DNA of 12,208 nt from Holophagaceae bacterium (lineage in GTDB: Bacteria; Acidobacteriota; Holophagae; Holophagales; Holophagaceae), in NCBI GenBank assembly GCA_003158505.1, contig PMJK01000101.1, forward strand, positions 2,227-14,434. Direction: 5' to 3'. The notes beneath the pieces were generated by a model, which was not told where the DNA came from, searched no databases, and worked only from the letters and a program-made list of their open reading frames with translations. Numbering within the stretch: the stretch's first letter is position 1; every line of letters begins with the position of its first letter. A program made the position numbers and the translations under genes. This document shows, one piece after another, positions 7,101-12,208 of the stretch.

Positions 7101-10100
7101 CCCCAACGCGAGCCTGGGCGCCACTTCCCCCTTGCCCACCACCGGCATCGCCTTCAGCACCAATGATAGCGTCGGTACCACCACCCTGCTGGGCGTGACC
7201 TCCATGGGCGGTACCAGCTACAAGGCCACGGTGCGCTACGCCGCCGCAGCCTCGTCCGGCACCCGCACGGCGACGCCCTCCGCGGCGGCTCAGGATTCCC
7301 TGGGCATTCCCGCCGCACCGATGGCGGTGGTCGGTAACCCGATCACCTTAGTCACAGGCAGCTTTGGCAATCCCAGCATCGGTGTGACCAATCCGGCCAC
7401 CTCCAGCAGCACCGCTTATACACTGGCCAGCCTGACCCTGGCCTTCACCCTGTCGAACCCTACGGCAAATCCAACCACCTACAAGGTGGATTGGGGTGAT
7501 GCCACCACGCCAGCTACCACCGTTCTCACGGATCCCACCCTGGCCACGACGGGTCTGACGGTGTCCCTCAGCCATGCCTACCAGGCTGCCGGCTCCTTCC
7601 TGGTCACGATCACGGCCTATGACAACCGCAGCGATAGCACTAGCACAGCTGTGCCCCAATACCGGACCTTTACGATCTCGAATAATGCCTACCCCAGGGC
7701 CACCATCACGTCGCCCCAGGCCAGTGCCACCCTGCCTGCTTCGATCAATGGCCAGAACCCTTCTGCACCGATCATCAATCTGGCTCCAGGGGCGACAGAC
7801 CCAGCGATCGTGGTCATTCCCCTCAACGGCCGGCTGAATTTCGCGGGAACCTCCACCGGGCCATCCTCCGGGACCTACCAGTCCCAGTGGACCTTCCAAG
7901 GCGGTGTGCCCAATGCCTTCCTGGGAGATACGCCCGGCTCAGTCGTCTTCCCCGGCCAGGCCGGCCAGATCCTGGCCTACCTGGTGACCTATACGACCAT
8001 GGACCAGTTCGGCCGCTCCTCTAGCAGCGCACCGGGTGTCACCGCCAACACCTACGAGAAGTGGGTCGTGGTGGATGGCGTGAACACACAGAACTTCAAT
8101 TTAAGTTTCATGTACCGCCAGAAGAGCGACAACAACGGAACCGCTTCCCTTGCTGTGGTGCAGACCCCCGCCAACGGTTTAGGTGCCAGCGTCCAGATTT
8201 TCCAGGACGGTGCCAACAACACTTACCAGGTGCAGGATTCCCAGGGGGTCAACGCCACGGTCAGCATCCCCGTGCGCAGCAACCTATCCTTCCAATTCCT
8301 GGTGCCCAGTACCGTAGCCACGGCGGCGGGAGATTCCATCAACTACATGATGCAGATCCCGAACGCCCCGAATGTGGATCCGGCCCTTGGGACGACGCTC
8401 CAGTCCAATATCTCCAGCTTCGGTTTCGGCAATCCCGCTGCCACAGCCGCGCCCTGGTGGAATCCCACCCTCCAGATCGTGACGGCCCAAGGCTTTGCGG
8501 CCGAAACCCTGCAGGCCCGGGAACGCAAATTCCAGGGAACGGTGTACTTCAAAACCATCATACCGGCCCTACCAAGCTTGCCGTATCCGGACCCATTGAA
8601 CATGGTGCTTGGTGGTTCGCCCCCTCTGAATGATCGCTGGTTCGATCGCCTTTCCGTCCCTCTGCTTTCCAGTGATTCACTGGGTGCAATCCAAGCCGAG
8701 GATGCCACTGGGATTCCTTACGATTGGTCCGGATTACGAGCCACCCAAATGTTCGCCGAGTGGCCCATCTACCTGATGACCCTCCTCCCCTCAGTTGCCT
8801 GCCCAACGGAAATTCCCCCAGACACGGCAACAGCAACCGCAAAATCTACGGACCTGGGTTTTGTCCTCGATTGGCCCACTTTCGCCAATTATACCAATAC
8901 TCCCCCCACTACCACCACGTTCACGGCCTCCAAGATGCAGGCCTGGCGGATTCCCGCCGCGACGACGGATCCCTACGACCTTTCCTTGGCAGGATGGGAT
9001 GATTCCAGTGTCACTGTGCAGCTCAACCCCACCGAGATTGGTAATACAGAACAGAACTCCTTCGCGAACATGCTGATAAATACCCCAGGGACCGCGTCCC
9101 TGTCCGGTGGAATCCAGGGTCTGCCGATCCCCTACGACTTCAATGATGCGAACTGGACCCCCAAGGGCTACGCATTTGAATCCAGCAATCTCCTGAATTT
9201 ACTCCAGACCGTAGCGACCTTCTCCTATGCCGAGTACCTCTGGTCTTCGGTCTGGGCGCGGCCCCTGGTGCTGAACCGCAGCAGCGTACTTGCGGCCGAC
9301 GCCACAGTGGATGCTAGCCATAATCTGACCTTGATTCCCGAGTTCAGGAACAGCCAGCCCACGCTATGGCCGAAACACGCTGGGATCACACCCGGGAACG
9401 GCGCTTTCGATATGACGACGAGTGGTGTGGGAACTTTCAACGCCTCTTCCCCTGGTGTCGATGGTGGCGCCACCCCCAGCTCCACCGGGGTAGGACACTT
9501 CTACTGGACGGCATATACGCCCTTCTATACTTCTGCCACGGGCTCGGCCATCGCCAGGACCTGGTTGGGTCTGGAAGCGGCTCCGCAACTTCCGCGCACG
9601 GACTTTAGTGCCATTCCCGATGCCAGCACCCGCGGCACTGATGCGGTTTTCGATGGCAGTGGCAACCTCCTGACCGCAGGTGTCCCGGGGACCATTGGGA
9701 ACCCCGTCGCGAAGATTGGTTTCGTTCCGCCCCCGGAGGTCATCGTGGACAAGCGGACGGTGGTCAATGGTGTGCCCCAGAATGGCACCGTGGGCGGCTA
9801 TCGTGTCCGCTGGTTCAATGCCACCAAGGATGCCCACGGTAATCCGGTTCCGCCCGATTTCTGGGTAGTGGAGTTCACGGTTGGGACGAACACCTATCAC
9901 TACATGCTGCCTTCCAGCTATCCAGCGGACACTCAGAAGATCACGGACCCCATCGTGACGGACGCTCGGCTCTACCTGCCCTCTACTTGTATTCCCTATG
10001 ACCCCAGTGCCGGCAGTCCCGCCTTGACGACTCAGGGACCGCTTGCAACTGATCTGGTGGCGCCCGGCTACTGCTGGTTCGATGTGCCTGCGGAACTCCG

Positions 10101-10413
10101 GGCCGATATCCAGCAACCATCTACGACCTGCGCCGTGACAGTCTTCGCGATCAAGGCCTTCCCCAATAACAATGCCGCGATTCCGCCTCTCCCCGCCAAT
10201 CCCGCGAATCAAATTCCTGGGGTGGTTTATGCCCGGGCACTGCAACGTCCCGATTGGATCGACGCCATCAAGACCGCCACGGCCACCATCAAGGTTGATG
10301 CGGGCCGACCCGCGGCTGCCAAGAGCGACATGCAGTATGTCTACAAGGTTCCTTTCAACTACGCGTGGGATATTGTGATCGCCAACAGTCCCTGCACCCT
10401 TGTGGCACCCTGA
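4114..10413 (+). CDS. Giant PKD-repeat surface lipoprotein
   Basis: About 2,099 residues from ATG 4114. This start is chosen because it gives a compact lipoprotein signal peptide (MSRRYHATLSAVFC...LLTLFGC) with a GGGG ribosome site 6 bases upstream; GTG 4066 is an in-frame alternative. The lipobox is LFGC, with Cys 23 the expected lipidated residue, followed by a flexible GGGGSSTSGSS linker. At least eight PKD (Ig-like) domains follow, each marked by W-x-FGDG or a close variant (DNA 4357, 5005, 5320, 5590, 6235, 6550, 6832, 7486) with DPDGD/DPNGD and HTF/HTY partner motifs. A ninth, degenerate one (QWTFQGG, 7885) may be present. Three copies of another domain of about 115-120 residues are interleaved. 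The last 780 or so residues (from about 8059) carry no family I recognise; they are rich in Trp, Pro and aromatics with few cysteines. PKD arrays usually act as spacers or in carbohydrate/protein binding on the cell surface, so an adhesin- or stalk-like role is inferred. No catalytic motif is seen. Just downstream is an outer-membrane barrel candidate. Confidence 0.9.
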   Translation: MSRRYHATLSAVFCASLLTLFGCGGGGSSTSGSSLPVTSLPPTVAFTGWTPNDAQLTQYSSYTFNASATDPNIGGAIAEFDWNFGDGTTKVVLANGKATNSYPYSYTTSGTYTLSVVAKNAAGLSSTPATRSITVAAAASPLAVSFSTPAAPVTVNPAIGGSVTVTFAVQVVNTGTGTISASGVVLNPGDAAATVGIPTDMGGGVWNIVVTYPAAATIGVRTDTPTIQVQDSNGISSTLVTGPAITVNTVSTVDNAPVITLVATPVISAGTNATYQNVPIAFVATATDPDGDTLTYTWTFGDGGKGDVTATQAASALNQTHTFAAANVYPVTFTADDGRGVAGVSVKSITLNLNILANGPPTVTMGWTDPVGNVSSLNTYANVPLTFTATDTDPNGDPVALSWNFGDGSALVTGQTTVVHSFAAVGATTVQVTATDGKGGVTTKSATLNVQQNHAPVAQVTTAVANLLQNKSYTFTASATDPDAGDTIALYNWNFGDGTPIVSSTTNTQPHTYASTYLGSASVSVSAMDNHGSTGNFSPAAVFTVVTTPLPTGAFVTPSGAATYNTELGAVGVAVTYVVSMTNPNGTGFLPLSSLTFYPGESAATLLSATANGNGTYTYQVRYAPAGTATSRTLTPTLVATDLQGITGLAQAGGPVTINTQAVNHPPQSTFTSTSTPSAGTNASWQGVAFTFAGTATDPDSDAMTYAIAFGDTGGAGNVATTPVPASGAISATHTYMTSGIYSAVLTVSDGRTNGTVTITLNMNIQANAAPTVTATVADTFGNPVTANTYANVPLTFTAVPADPNGDTVTLTWNFGDGTPTVTGTGLVQTHTFIATGSIPVVVTADDGKGNAGTTPTWAKTLNVQANHAPVAKVTTAAATLDMNKSYTFTASGTDADAGDTIDHYIWSFGDGSTTGLTSAGGATTSTTHVYAAAGTYAVSVSAMDNHGSTGNYSPAVNFTLATSTNPVVTFTSPAATLSLNAGTTVNQDILFTVTNPNASLGATSPLPTTGIAFSTNDSVGTTTLLGVTSMGGTSYKATVRYAAAASSGTRTATPSAAAQDSLGIPAAPMAVVGNPITLVTGSFGNPSIGVTNPATSSSTAYTLASLTLAFTLSNPTANPTTYKVDWGDATTPATTVLTDPTLATTGLTVSLSHAYQAAGSFLVTITAYDNRSDSTSTAVPQYRTFTISNNAYPRATITSPQASATLPASINGQNPSAPIINLAPGATDPAIVVIPLNGRLNFAGTSTGPSSGTYQSQWTFQGGVPNAFLGDTPGSVVFPGQAGQILAYLVTYTTMDQFGRSSSSAPGVTANTYEKWVVVDGVNTQNFNLSFMYRQKSDNNGTASLAVVQTPANGLGASVQIFQDGANNTYQVQDSQGVNATVSIPVRSNLSFQFLVPSTVATAAGDSINYMMQIPNAPNVDPALGTTLQSNISSFGFGNPAATAAPWWNPTLQIVTAQGFAAETLQARERKFQGTVYFKTIIPALPSLPYPDPLNMVLGGSPPLNDRWFDRLSVPLLSSDSLGAIQAEDATGIPYDWSGLRATQMFAEWPIYLMTLLPSVACPTEIPPDTATATAKSTDLGFVLDWPTFANYTNTPPTTTTFTASKMQAWRIPAATTDPYDLSLAGWDDSSVTVQLNPTEIGNTEQNSFANMLINTPGTASLSGGIQGLPIPYDFNDANWTPKGYAFESSNLLNLLQTVATFSYAEYLWSSVWARPLVLNRSSVLAADATVDASHNLTLIPEFRNSQPTLWPKHAGITPGNGAFDMTTSGVGTFNASSPGVDGGATPSSTGVGHFYWTAYTPFYTSATGSAIARTWLGLEAAPQLPRTDFSAIPDASTRGTDAVFDGSGNLLTAGVPGTIGNPVAKIGFVPPPEVIVDKRTVVNGVPQNGTVGGYRVRWFNATKDAHGNPVPPDFWVVEFTVGTNTYHYMLPSSYPADTQKITDPIVTDARLYLPSTCIPYDPSAGSPALTTQGPLATDLVAPGYCWFDVPAELRADIQQPSTTCAVTVFAIKAFPNNNAAIPPLPANPANQIPGVVYARALQRPDWIDAIKTATATIKVDAGRPAAAKSDMQYVYKVPFNYAWDIVIANSPCTLVAP
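4531..4875 (+). repeat. X domain copy 1 inside the PKD lipoprotein
   Basis: About 115 residues between PKD 1 and PKD 2. Features shared with copies 2 and 3: an opening like SFSTPAAPVTV, a central VVNTGTGT...LNPGDAAAT stretch, a G-rich turn followed by a VTYPAAATIGVRTDTP-type strand, and QDSNGI near the end. It lacks the PKD FGDG motif. Confidence 0.6.
4876..6102 (+). repeat. PKD/X supermodule, copy 1 (PKD-PKD-PKD-X)
   Basis: About 409 residues: three PKD domains with W-x-FGD motifs at 5005, 5320 and 5590, then X copy 2 (5752-6102). Its order and spacing are reproduced in the next module. Base-level identity remains in places: 5248-5279 is identical to 6478-6509, exactly 1230 bp apart. Confidence 0.75.
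5752..6102 (+). repeat. X domain copy 2 inside the PKD lipoprotein
   Basis: About 117 residues between PKD 4 and PKD 5. It opens with AFVTPSGAATYN, has SMTNPNGTG...YPGESAATLL in the middle, the strand VRYAPAGTATSRTLTP, then TDLQGITG. It aligns by eye with copies 1 and 3. Confidence 0.6.
6103..7362 (+). repeat. PKD/X supermodule, copy 2 (PKD-PKD-PKD-X)
   Basis: About 420 residues: PKD motifs at 6235 (IAFGDT), 6550 and 6832, then X copy 3 (7000-7362). Steps between motifs (315, 282, 654 bp) mirror those of copy 1 (315, 270, 645 bp). The phrase AMDNHGSTGN occurs at the end of the third PKD in both copies (DNA 5692 and 6940). Confidence 0.75.
7000..7362 (+). repeat. X domain copy 3 inside the PKD lipoprotein
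   Basis: About 121 residues between PKD 7 and PKD 8. It opens with TFTSPAATLSLN, has TVTNPNASLG in the middle, the strand VRYAAAASSGTRTATP, then QDSLGIP. It aligns by eye with copies 1 and 2. Confidence 0.6.
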
Positions 10414-10429
10414 TTGCTCGGCCTTGATT

Positions 10430-10455
10430 CCCGGTGCCGGGAATTCGGCACCGGG
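10430..10455 (+). terminator. Strong hairpin after the PKD lipoprotein gene
   Basis: A perfect 10-bp stem, CCCGGTGCCG (10430-10439) with CGGCACCGGG (10446-10455), and a 6-base loop, starting 16 bp after the lipoprotein stop codon. No T-run follows, so it is not a standard rho-independent terminator. It may be a partial terminator or an mRNA-end stabiliser that sets the ratio of the lipoprotein to the downstream barrel. Confidence 0.55.
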
Positions 10456-10506
10456 GGCTGCATGCCGGACCAGTTCCCTTGATCGGCGAAATCTCTTGGA
10501 GGACCC

Positions 10507-11190
10507 GTGAAATCCTTTAGCATCCTGATGGCCCTGCTGGTGGCGGGCTCGCTGTCCGCGCAGCAGCGGACCAATGATGTCAGTGCCCGGGTGATCCTGT
10601 TCGGCGAGTCCACCCAGACCTCGGGCATCCAGTTGGCCCCGGGAGTGAAGGACCAGGCGAACTACCAGACAGGGCCCGGCATTCGGCTCATGGGACAGTT
10701 CGATTCGGATTCCCGCTGGAACTGGGAGCTGGCCGGCCGGTTCTCCAGCTCGGCCCATATGGTCACTAATCGGGACATCAGTTCGGCTCCGCCTGCCAAT
10801 GTGCTGGATGTGACCAAGACCAAGATCAATTACAGCTACTGGAGCGTCGGGGCGGGCTACCTCCTGCCGCTGGGGTCCGCCGTGGACTTCGGGATGCACG
10901 TCGAGGGTCGCGACGAGACCATCAACCCCAAGGGGGAATACTCCTCGACCTTGGGCGGCACGGGATACGTCGACGCGCACACGGCCTACTTCCGCCCTTG
11001 GGTCCGCCTCAGCCTCGACTTCAAGGTGAAGACCGGTTCGGTCACCACCGTCTTCGGCGCCGATGCGGGCGCGGCCCTCATCAAGACCACCCAGAAGGCC
11101 ATCGTACCCATGTCCCAGCTGGACGATCAGACCTTGCGCGCCATGGCTCCCACCTGGTCCGGCGCCGTCTATGCGGGGATCCAGTTCTGA
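10507..11190 (+). CDS. Outer-membrane beta-barrel protein (predicted), unknown function
   Basis: 227 residues. The start is GTG 10507 with GGAGG 4 bases upstream (10498-10502). A Sec signal peptide is clear: Lys at position 2, hydrophobic core (SILMALLVAGSL), predicted cleavage after SLSA before QQR. The mature part alternates polar and aromatic/hydrophobic residues in strand-like segments (RWNWELAGRFS, NYSYWSVGAGYLLPLG, AVDFGMHVEGRDE, FRPWVRLSLDFKVK, SVTTVFGADAGAAL) and ends in Phe (AVYAGIQF), as outer-membrane barrels do. The size suits an 8- to 10-strand barrel. I recognise no specific family. It follows the giant lipoprotein by 93 bp with a hairpin between and precedes a small membrane protein by 21 bp, so the three probably form a transcription unit; a link to display or anchoring of the lipoprotein is a guess. 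Confidence 0.75.
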   Translation: MKSFSILMALLVAGSLSAQQRTNDVSARVILFGESTQTSGIQLAPGVKDQANYQTGPGIRLMGQFDSDSRWNWELAGRFSSSAHMVTNRDISSAPPANVLDVTKTKINYSYWSVGAGYLLPLGSAVDFGMHVEGRDETINPKGEYSSTLGGTGYVDAHTAYFRPWVRLSLDFKVKTGSVTTVFGADAGAALIKTTQKAIVPMSQLDDQTLRAMAPTWSGAVYAGIQF

Positions 11191-11211
11191 TCCCCCCAGA
11201 GTGCTGACCCC

Positions 11212-11532
11212 ATGCGTCGGCGCGACATTGTGTTCGCTTGCGTGGCCTGGGGTGGACTCTTGGCCGGGCTGGCCTGGGCTCTCTGCACCCAGTCCCGCTG
11301 GGTGCAGGAGTCAGCCAAACCCATCCAGGTGACCCGGCCTCCCACGGAAGATGCGGAGCGGCCCGAACCCGCCCAGACGACGGCAACGGGAGTCATCGGG
11401 ACCGTGTCGGAAGATTCCCGGGCCGCCATGGCCCAAGGCCTTCGATCGAGCAAGGTCGGTGCGCGCGGGGATTCCCGGCCAGCCCTGGCGAAGGTGGGCC
11501 AGCGATCCGCACCGCCCGAGGTCCAGCGATGA
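11212..11532 (+). CDS. Small single-pass membrane protein, unknown function
   Basis: 106 residues, starting with a basic MRRRD then one hydrophobic segment (about residues 7-25, IVFACVAWGGLLAGLAWAL). The remaining 80 residues are hydrophilic, low-complexity and rich in Pro, Ala, Arg and Glu. The topology is probably N-in with a periplasmic tail. The ribosome site is weak (AGAG well upstream), so translation may depend on the barrel gene ending 21 bp before. Its stop codon overlaps the ATG of the Phe leader ORF (ATGA at 11529-11532). No family is recognised. A minus-strand open frame also covers this stretch, but its composition (Arg/Ser-rich, low-complexity) is typical of shadow frames in high-GC DNA. 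Confidence 0.55.
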   Translation: MRRRDIVFACVAWGGLLAGLAWALCTQSRWVQESAKPIQVTRPPTEDAERPEPAQTTATGVIGTVSEDSRAAMAQGLRSSKVGARGDSRPALAKVGQRSAPPEVQR

Positions 11533-11654
11533 CCCTCATCGGGCTTGCGCCCTATGGCGGGATCAGGCAGAGTGTTTCTACAGCCATGTCGACCTCCCGC
11601 CGCTTTTTCGCCTTTAGCTTTCGCACTTCGGGTGCGAGGGCCGGCGGCATCTAG
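11529..11654 (+). CDS. pheL: Phenylalanine leader peptide of the pheA attenuator
   Basis: A 41-codon ORF from ATG 11529, which has GAGG 7 bases upstream and overlaps the previous stop codon. A shorter 22-codon version from the in-frame ATG 11586 has no visible ribosome site. Both end at TAG 11652-11654. The key stretch is codons 11604-11621, reading FFAFSF: four Phe codons in six. This is the hallmark of pheL-type leaders (enterobacterial pheL carries runs of Phe codons ahead of pheA). The peptide itself probably has no function; its translation senses charged tRNA-Phe. It lies directly ahead of mutually exclusive hairpins, a terminator and pheA. The symbol is given by analogy of role, since such peptides do not align between phyla. 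The start codon is less certain than the existence of the element. Confidence 0.7.
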   Translation: MTLIGLAPYGGIRQSVSTAMSTSRRFFAFSFRTSGARAGGI

Positions 11655-11708
11655 ATCCAAACCGCTTCCGCCATCGCCCCCGAGACCTCACGGCTCGGGG
11701 GTTTTGTT
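11599..11708 (+). promoter_or_regulatory. Transcription attenuator controlling pheA
   Basis: Three competing RNA structures are visible. The 1:2 hairpin pairs TCGCAC (11621-11626) with GTGCGA (11632-11637), extended by GCCGC (11599-11603) with GCGGC (11644-11648). The 2:3 antiterminator pairs 11628-11644 with 11668-11683 in about 14 base pairs with two mismatches and a bulge, and shares bases with both other structures. The 3:4 terminator is at 11677-11701 plus T-run. Expected logic, from the known E. coli pheA and trp mechanism: a ribosome stalled at the Phe codons blocks the left arm of 1:2, so 2:3 forms and pheA is read. With enough Phe the ribosome reaches the stop at 11652, masks region 2, and the terminator forms. 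Pairings were found by hand, without folding energies. Confidence 0.75.
11677..11708 (+). terminator. Rho-independent terminator (attenuator 3:4 stem) ahead of pheA
   Basis: A perfect 8-bp GC-rich stem, CCCCCGAG (11677-11684) with CTCGGGGG (11694-11701), a 9-base loop, then TTTTGTT. It lies 21 bp upstream of the pheA start and downstream of the Phe leader ORF, which is the expected place for an attenuator. Confidence 0.9.
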
Positions 11709-11729
11709 ATGAGCTCTAAAGGAGGGCCC

Positions 11730-12208
11730 ATGCCCCCGCCCGCCCCCCAGACCATCGGCAGTCTCCGCCAGGCCATCGATGCGGTGGACGACGAGGTGCT
11801 GGCTCTCCTCAACCGCCGAGCGGGGCTGGCCGCCGAGGTGGGGCGCCTGAAGTCAGAAGCCTCGCCGGAAGCTCTCTTTCACGCCCCCAAGCGCGAGCGG
11901 GAGGTGCTGGCCCGCCTGGAGGCGGAGAATGGCGGCCCCTTCCCGGGTGCGGCCGTGCGCACGATCTTCCAGGAGATCATGAGTGCCTGCCTCAGCCTGG
12001 AGAAGCCACTGCGGGTGGCCTTCCTGGGGCCCGAAGGCACCTTCACGCACCTGGCGGCCCGCCACCAGTTCGGCGGCTCCAGCCAGGCCCTGCCCCAGGG
12101 CACCATCCAGGCCGTGTTCCAGGCCGTGGAAAGGTCCCGCGCCGACTACGGGGTAGTGCCGGTGGAGAACGCCACGGAGGGCGCCGTGGACTCCACCCTG
12201 GACGCCTT
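11730..12208 (+). CDS. pheA: Chorismate mutase/prephenate dehydratase (P-protein), N-terminal part, runs off right edge
   Basis: The first 159 codons of a bifunctional cytoplasmic enzyme that converts chorismate to prephenate and then phenylpyruvate, the committed steps to phenylalanine. Residues 8-92 form an AroQ-type helical chorismate mutase domain with the active-site basics in place: R13, R29/R30, K41 and R55-E56 match the E. coli P-protein residues R11, R28, K39 and R51-E52. The prephenate dehydratase domain starts at about residue 94 with VAFLGPEGTFTHLAA and the VPVENATEGAVDSTLD motif. The Thr-Arg-Phe catalytic motif and the C-terminal ACT domain would lie beyond the edge. ATG 11730 has AAAGGAGG just upstream; an in-frame ATG at 11709 lies at the end of the terminator T-run and lacks a ribosome site. 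Expression is very likely set by the Phe attenuator just ahead. Confidence 0.95.
   Translation, partial: MPPPAPQTIGSLRQAIDAVDDEVLALLNRRAGLAAEVGRLKSEASPEALFHAPKREREVLARLEAENGGPFPGAAVRTIFQEIMSACLSLEKPLRVAFLGPEGTFTHLAARHQFGGSSQALPQGTIQAVFQAVERSRADYGVVPVENATEGAVDSTLDA

Noticed and set aside
9364..10980. A 538-codon open frame on the minus strand
   Set aside because: It lies opposite the lipoprotein C-terminus and the barrel gene, both of which have signal peptides and sensible composition. Its translation is rich in Arg, Gly, His and Asp without domains, as is usual for shadow frames in high-GC DNA.
11544..11572. A promoter for the Phe leader from TTGCGC, 17 bp, CAGAGT
   Set aside because: Spacing is right, but both hexamers match consensus at only three of six positions, which is weak evidence in GC-rich DNA.
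1..12208. CRISPR arrays, insertion sequences, tRNA or rRNA genes
   Set aside because: No spaced short repeats of CRISPR type, transposase frames, cloverleaf-like sequences or rRNA motifs were seen on either strand.

Overview
The window is high-GC (roughly mid-60s % by eye) bacterial DNA with compact genes, many GGAGG-type ribosome binding sites, anaerobic ferredoxin enzymes and a very long PKD-repeat lipoprotein. The best guess is a Gram-negative anaerobe of the Acidobacteriota/Holophaga-Geothrix type. This is an inference from gene content, because no rRNA or other marker gene is present.

Left part (1-3193, minus strand): an apparent redox pair. The upstream gene (3193 to 416) is a 925-residue fusion of an N-terminal hemerythrin domain, an NfnA-like flavin/[2Fe-2S] domain and an NfnB/GltD-like flavin/[4Fe-4S] domain. 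It is probably an NADH-dependent reduced ferredoxin:NADP+ oxidoreductase with a built-in O2 or iron sensing/protecting domain. After 115 bp comes the N-terminal 100 codons of pyruvate:ferredoxin (flavodoxin) oxidoreductase, which runs off the left edge. The second enzyme makes reduced ferredoxin and the first can turn it into NADPH. A CRP/FNR-like palindrome (3269-3284) lies in the AT-rich region upstream of the fusion gene.

Middle (3538-10413, plus strand): a small unrecognised protein (3538-3984), then a lipoprotein of about 2100 residues (4114-10413). The lipoprotein has a lipobox, about eight PKD domains and a C-terminal region of about 780 residues with no recognised family. The PKD array has higher-order order: three PKD types plus a distinct domain of about 115-120 residues (called X here) form a supermodule of about 410 residues. 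The supermodule occurs twice in full, with partial units at both ends.

Right part (10430-12208, plus strand): a strong hairpin, then a signal-peptide-bearing outer-membrane beta-barrel candidate (10507-11190) and a small single-pass membrane protein (11212-11532). These are followed by what looks like a complete classical phenylalanine transcription attenuator: a leader peptide with Phe codons (FFAFSF), a 1:2 hairpin, a competing antiterminator and a rho-independent terminator. It sits directly ahead of pheA (chorismate mutase/prephenate dehydratase), which runs off the right edge. The leader ORF can start at an ATG overlapping the previous stop codon. The attenuator is the most complete new regulatory signal in the window; the hemerythrin-Nfn fusion and the PKD/X supermodule are the main protein-level oddities.
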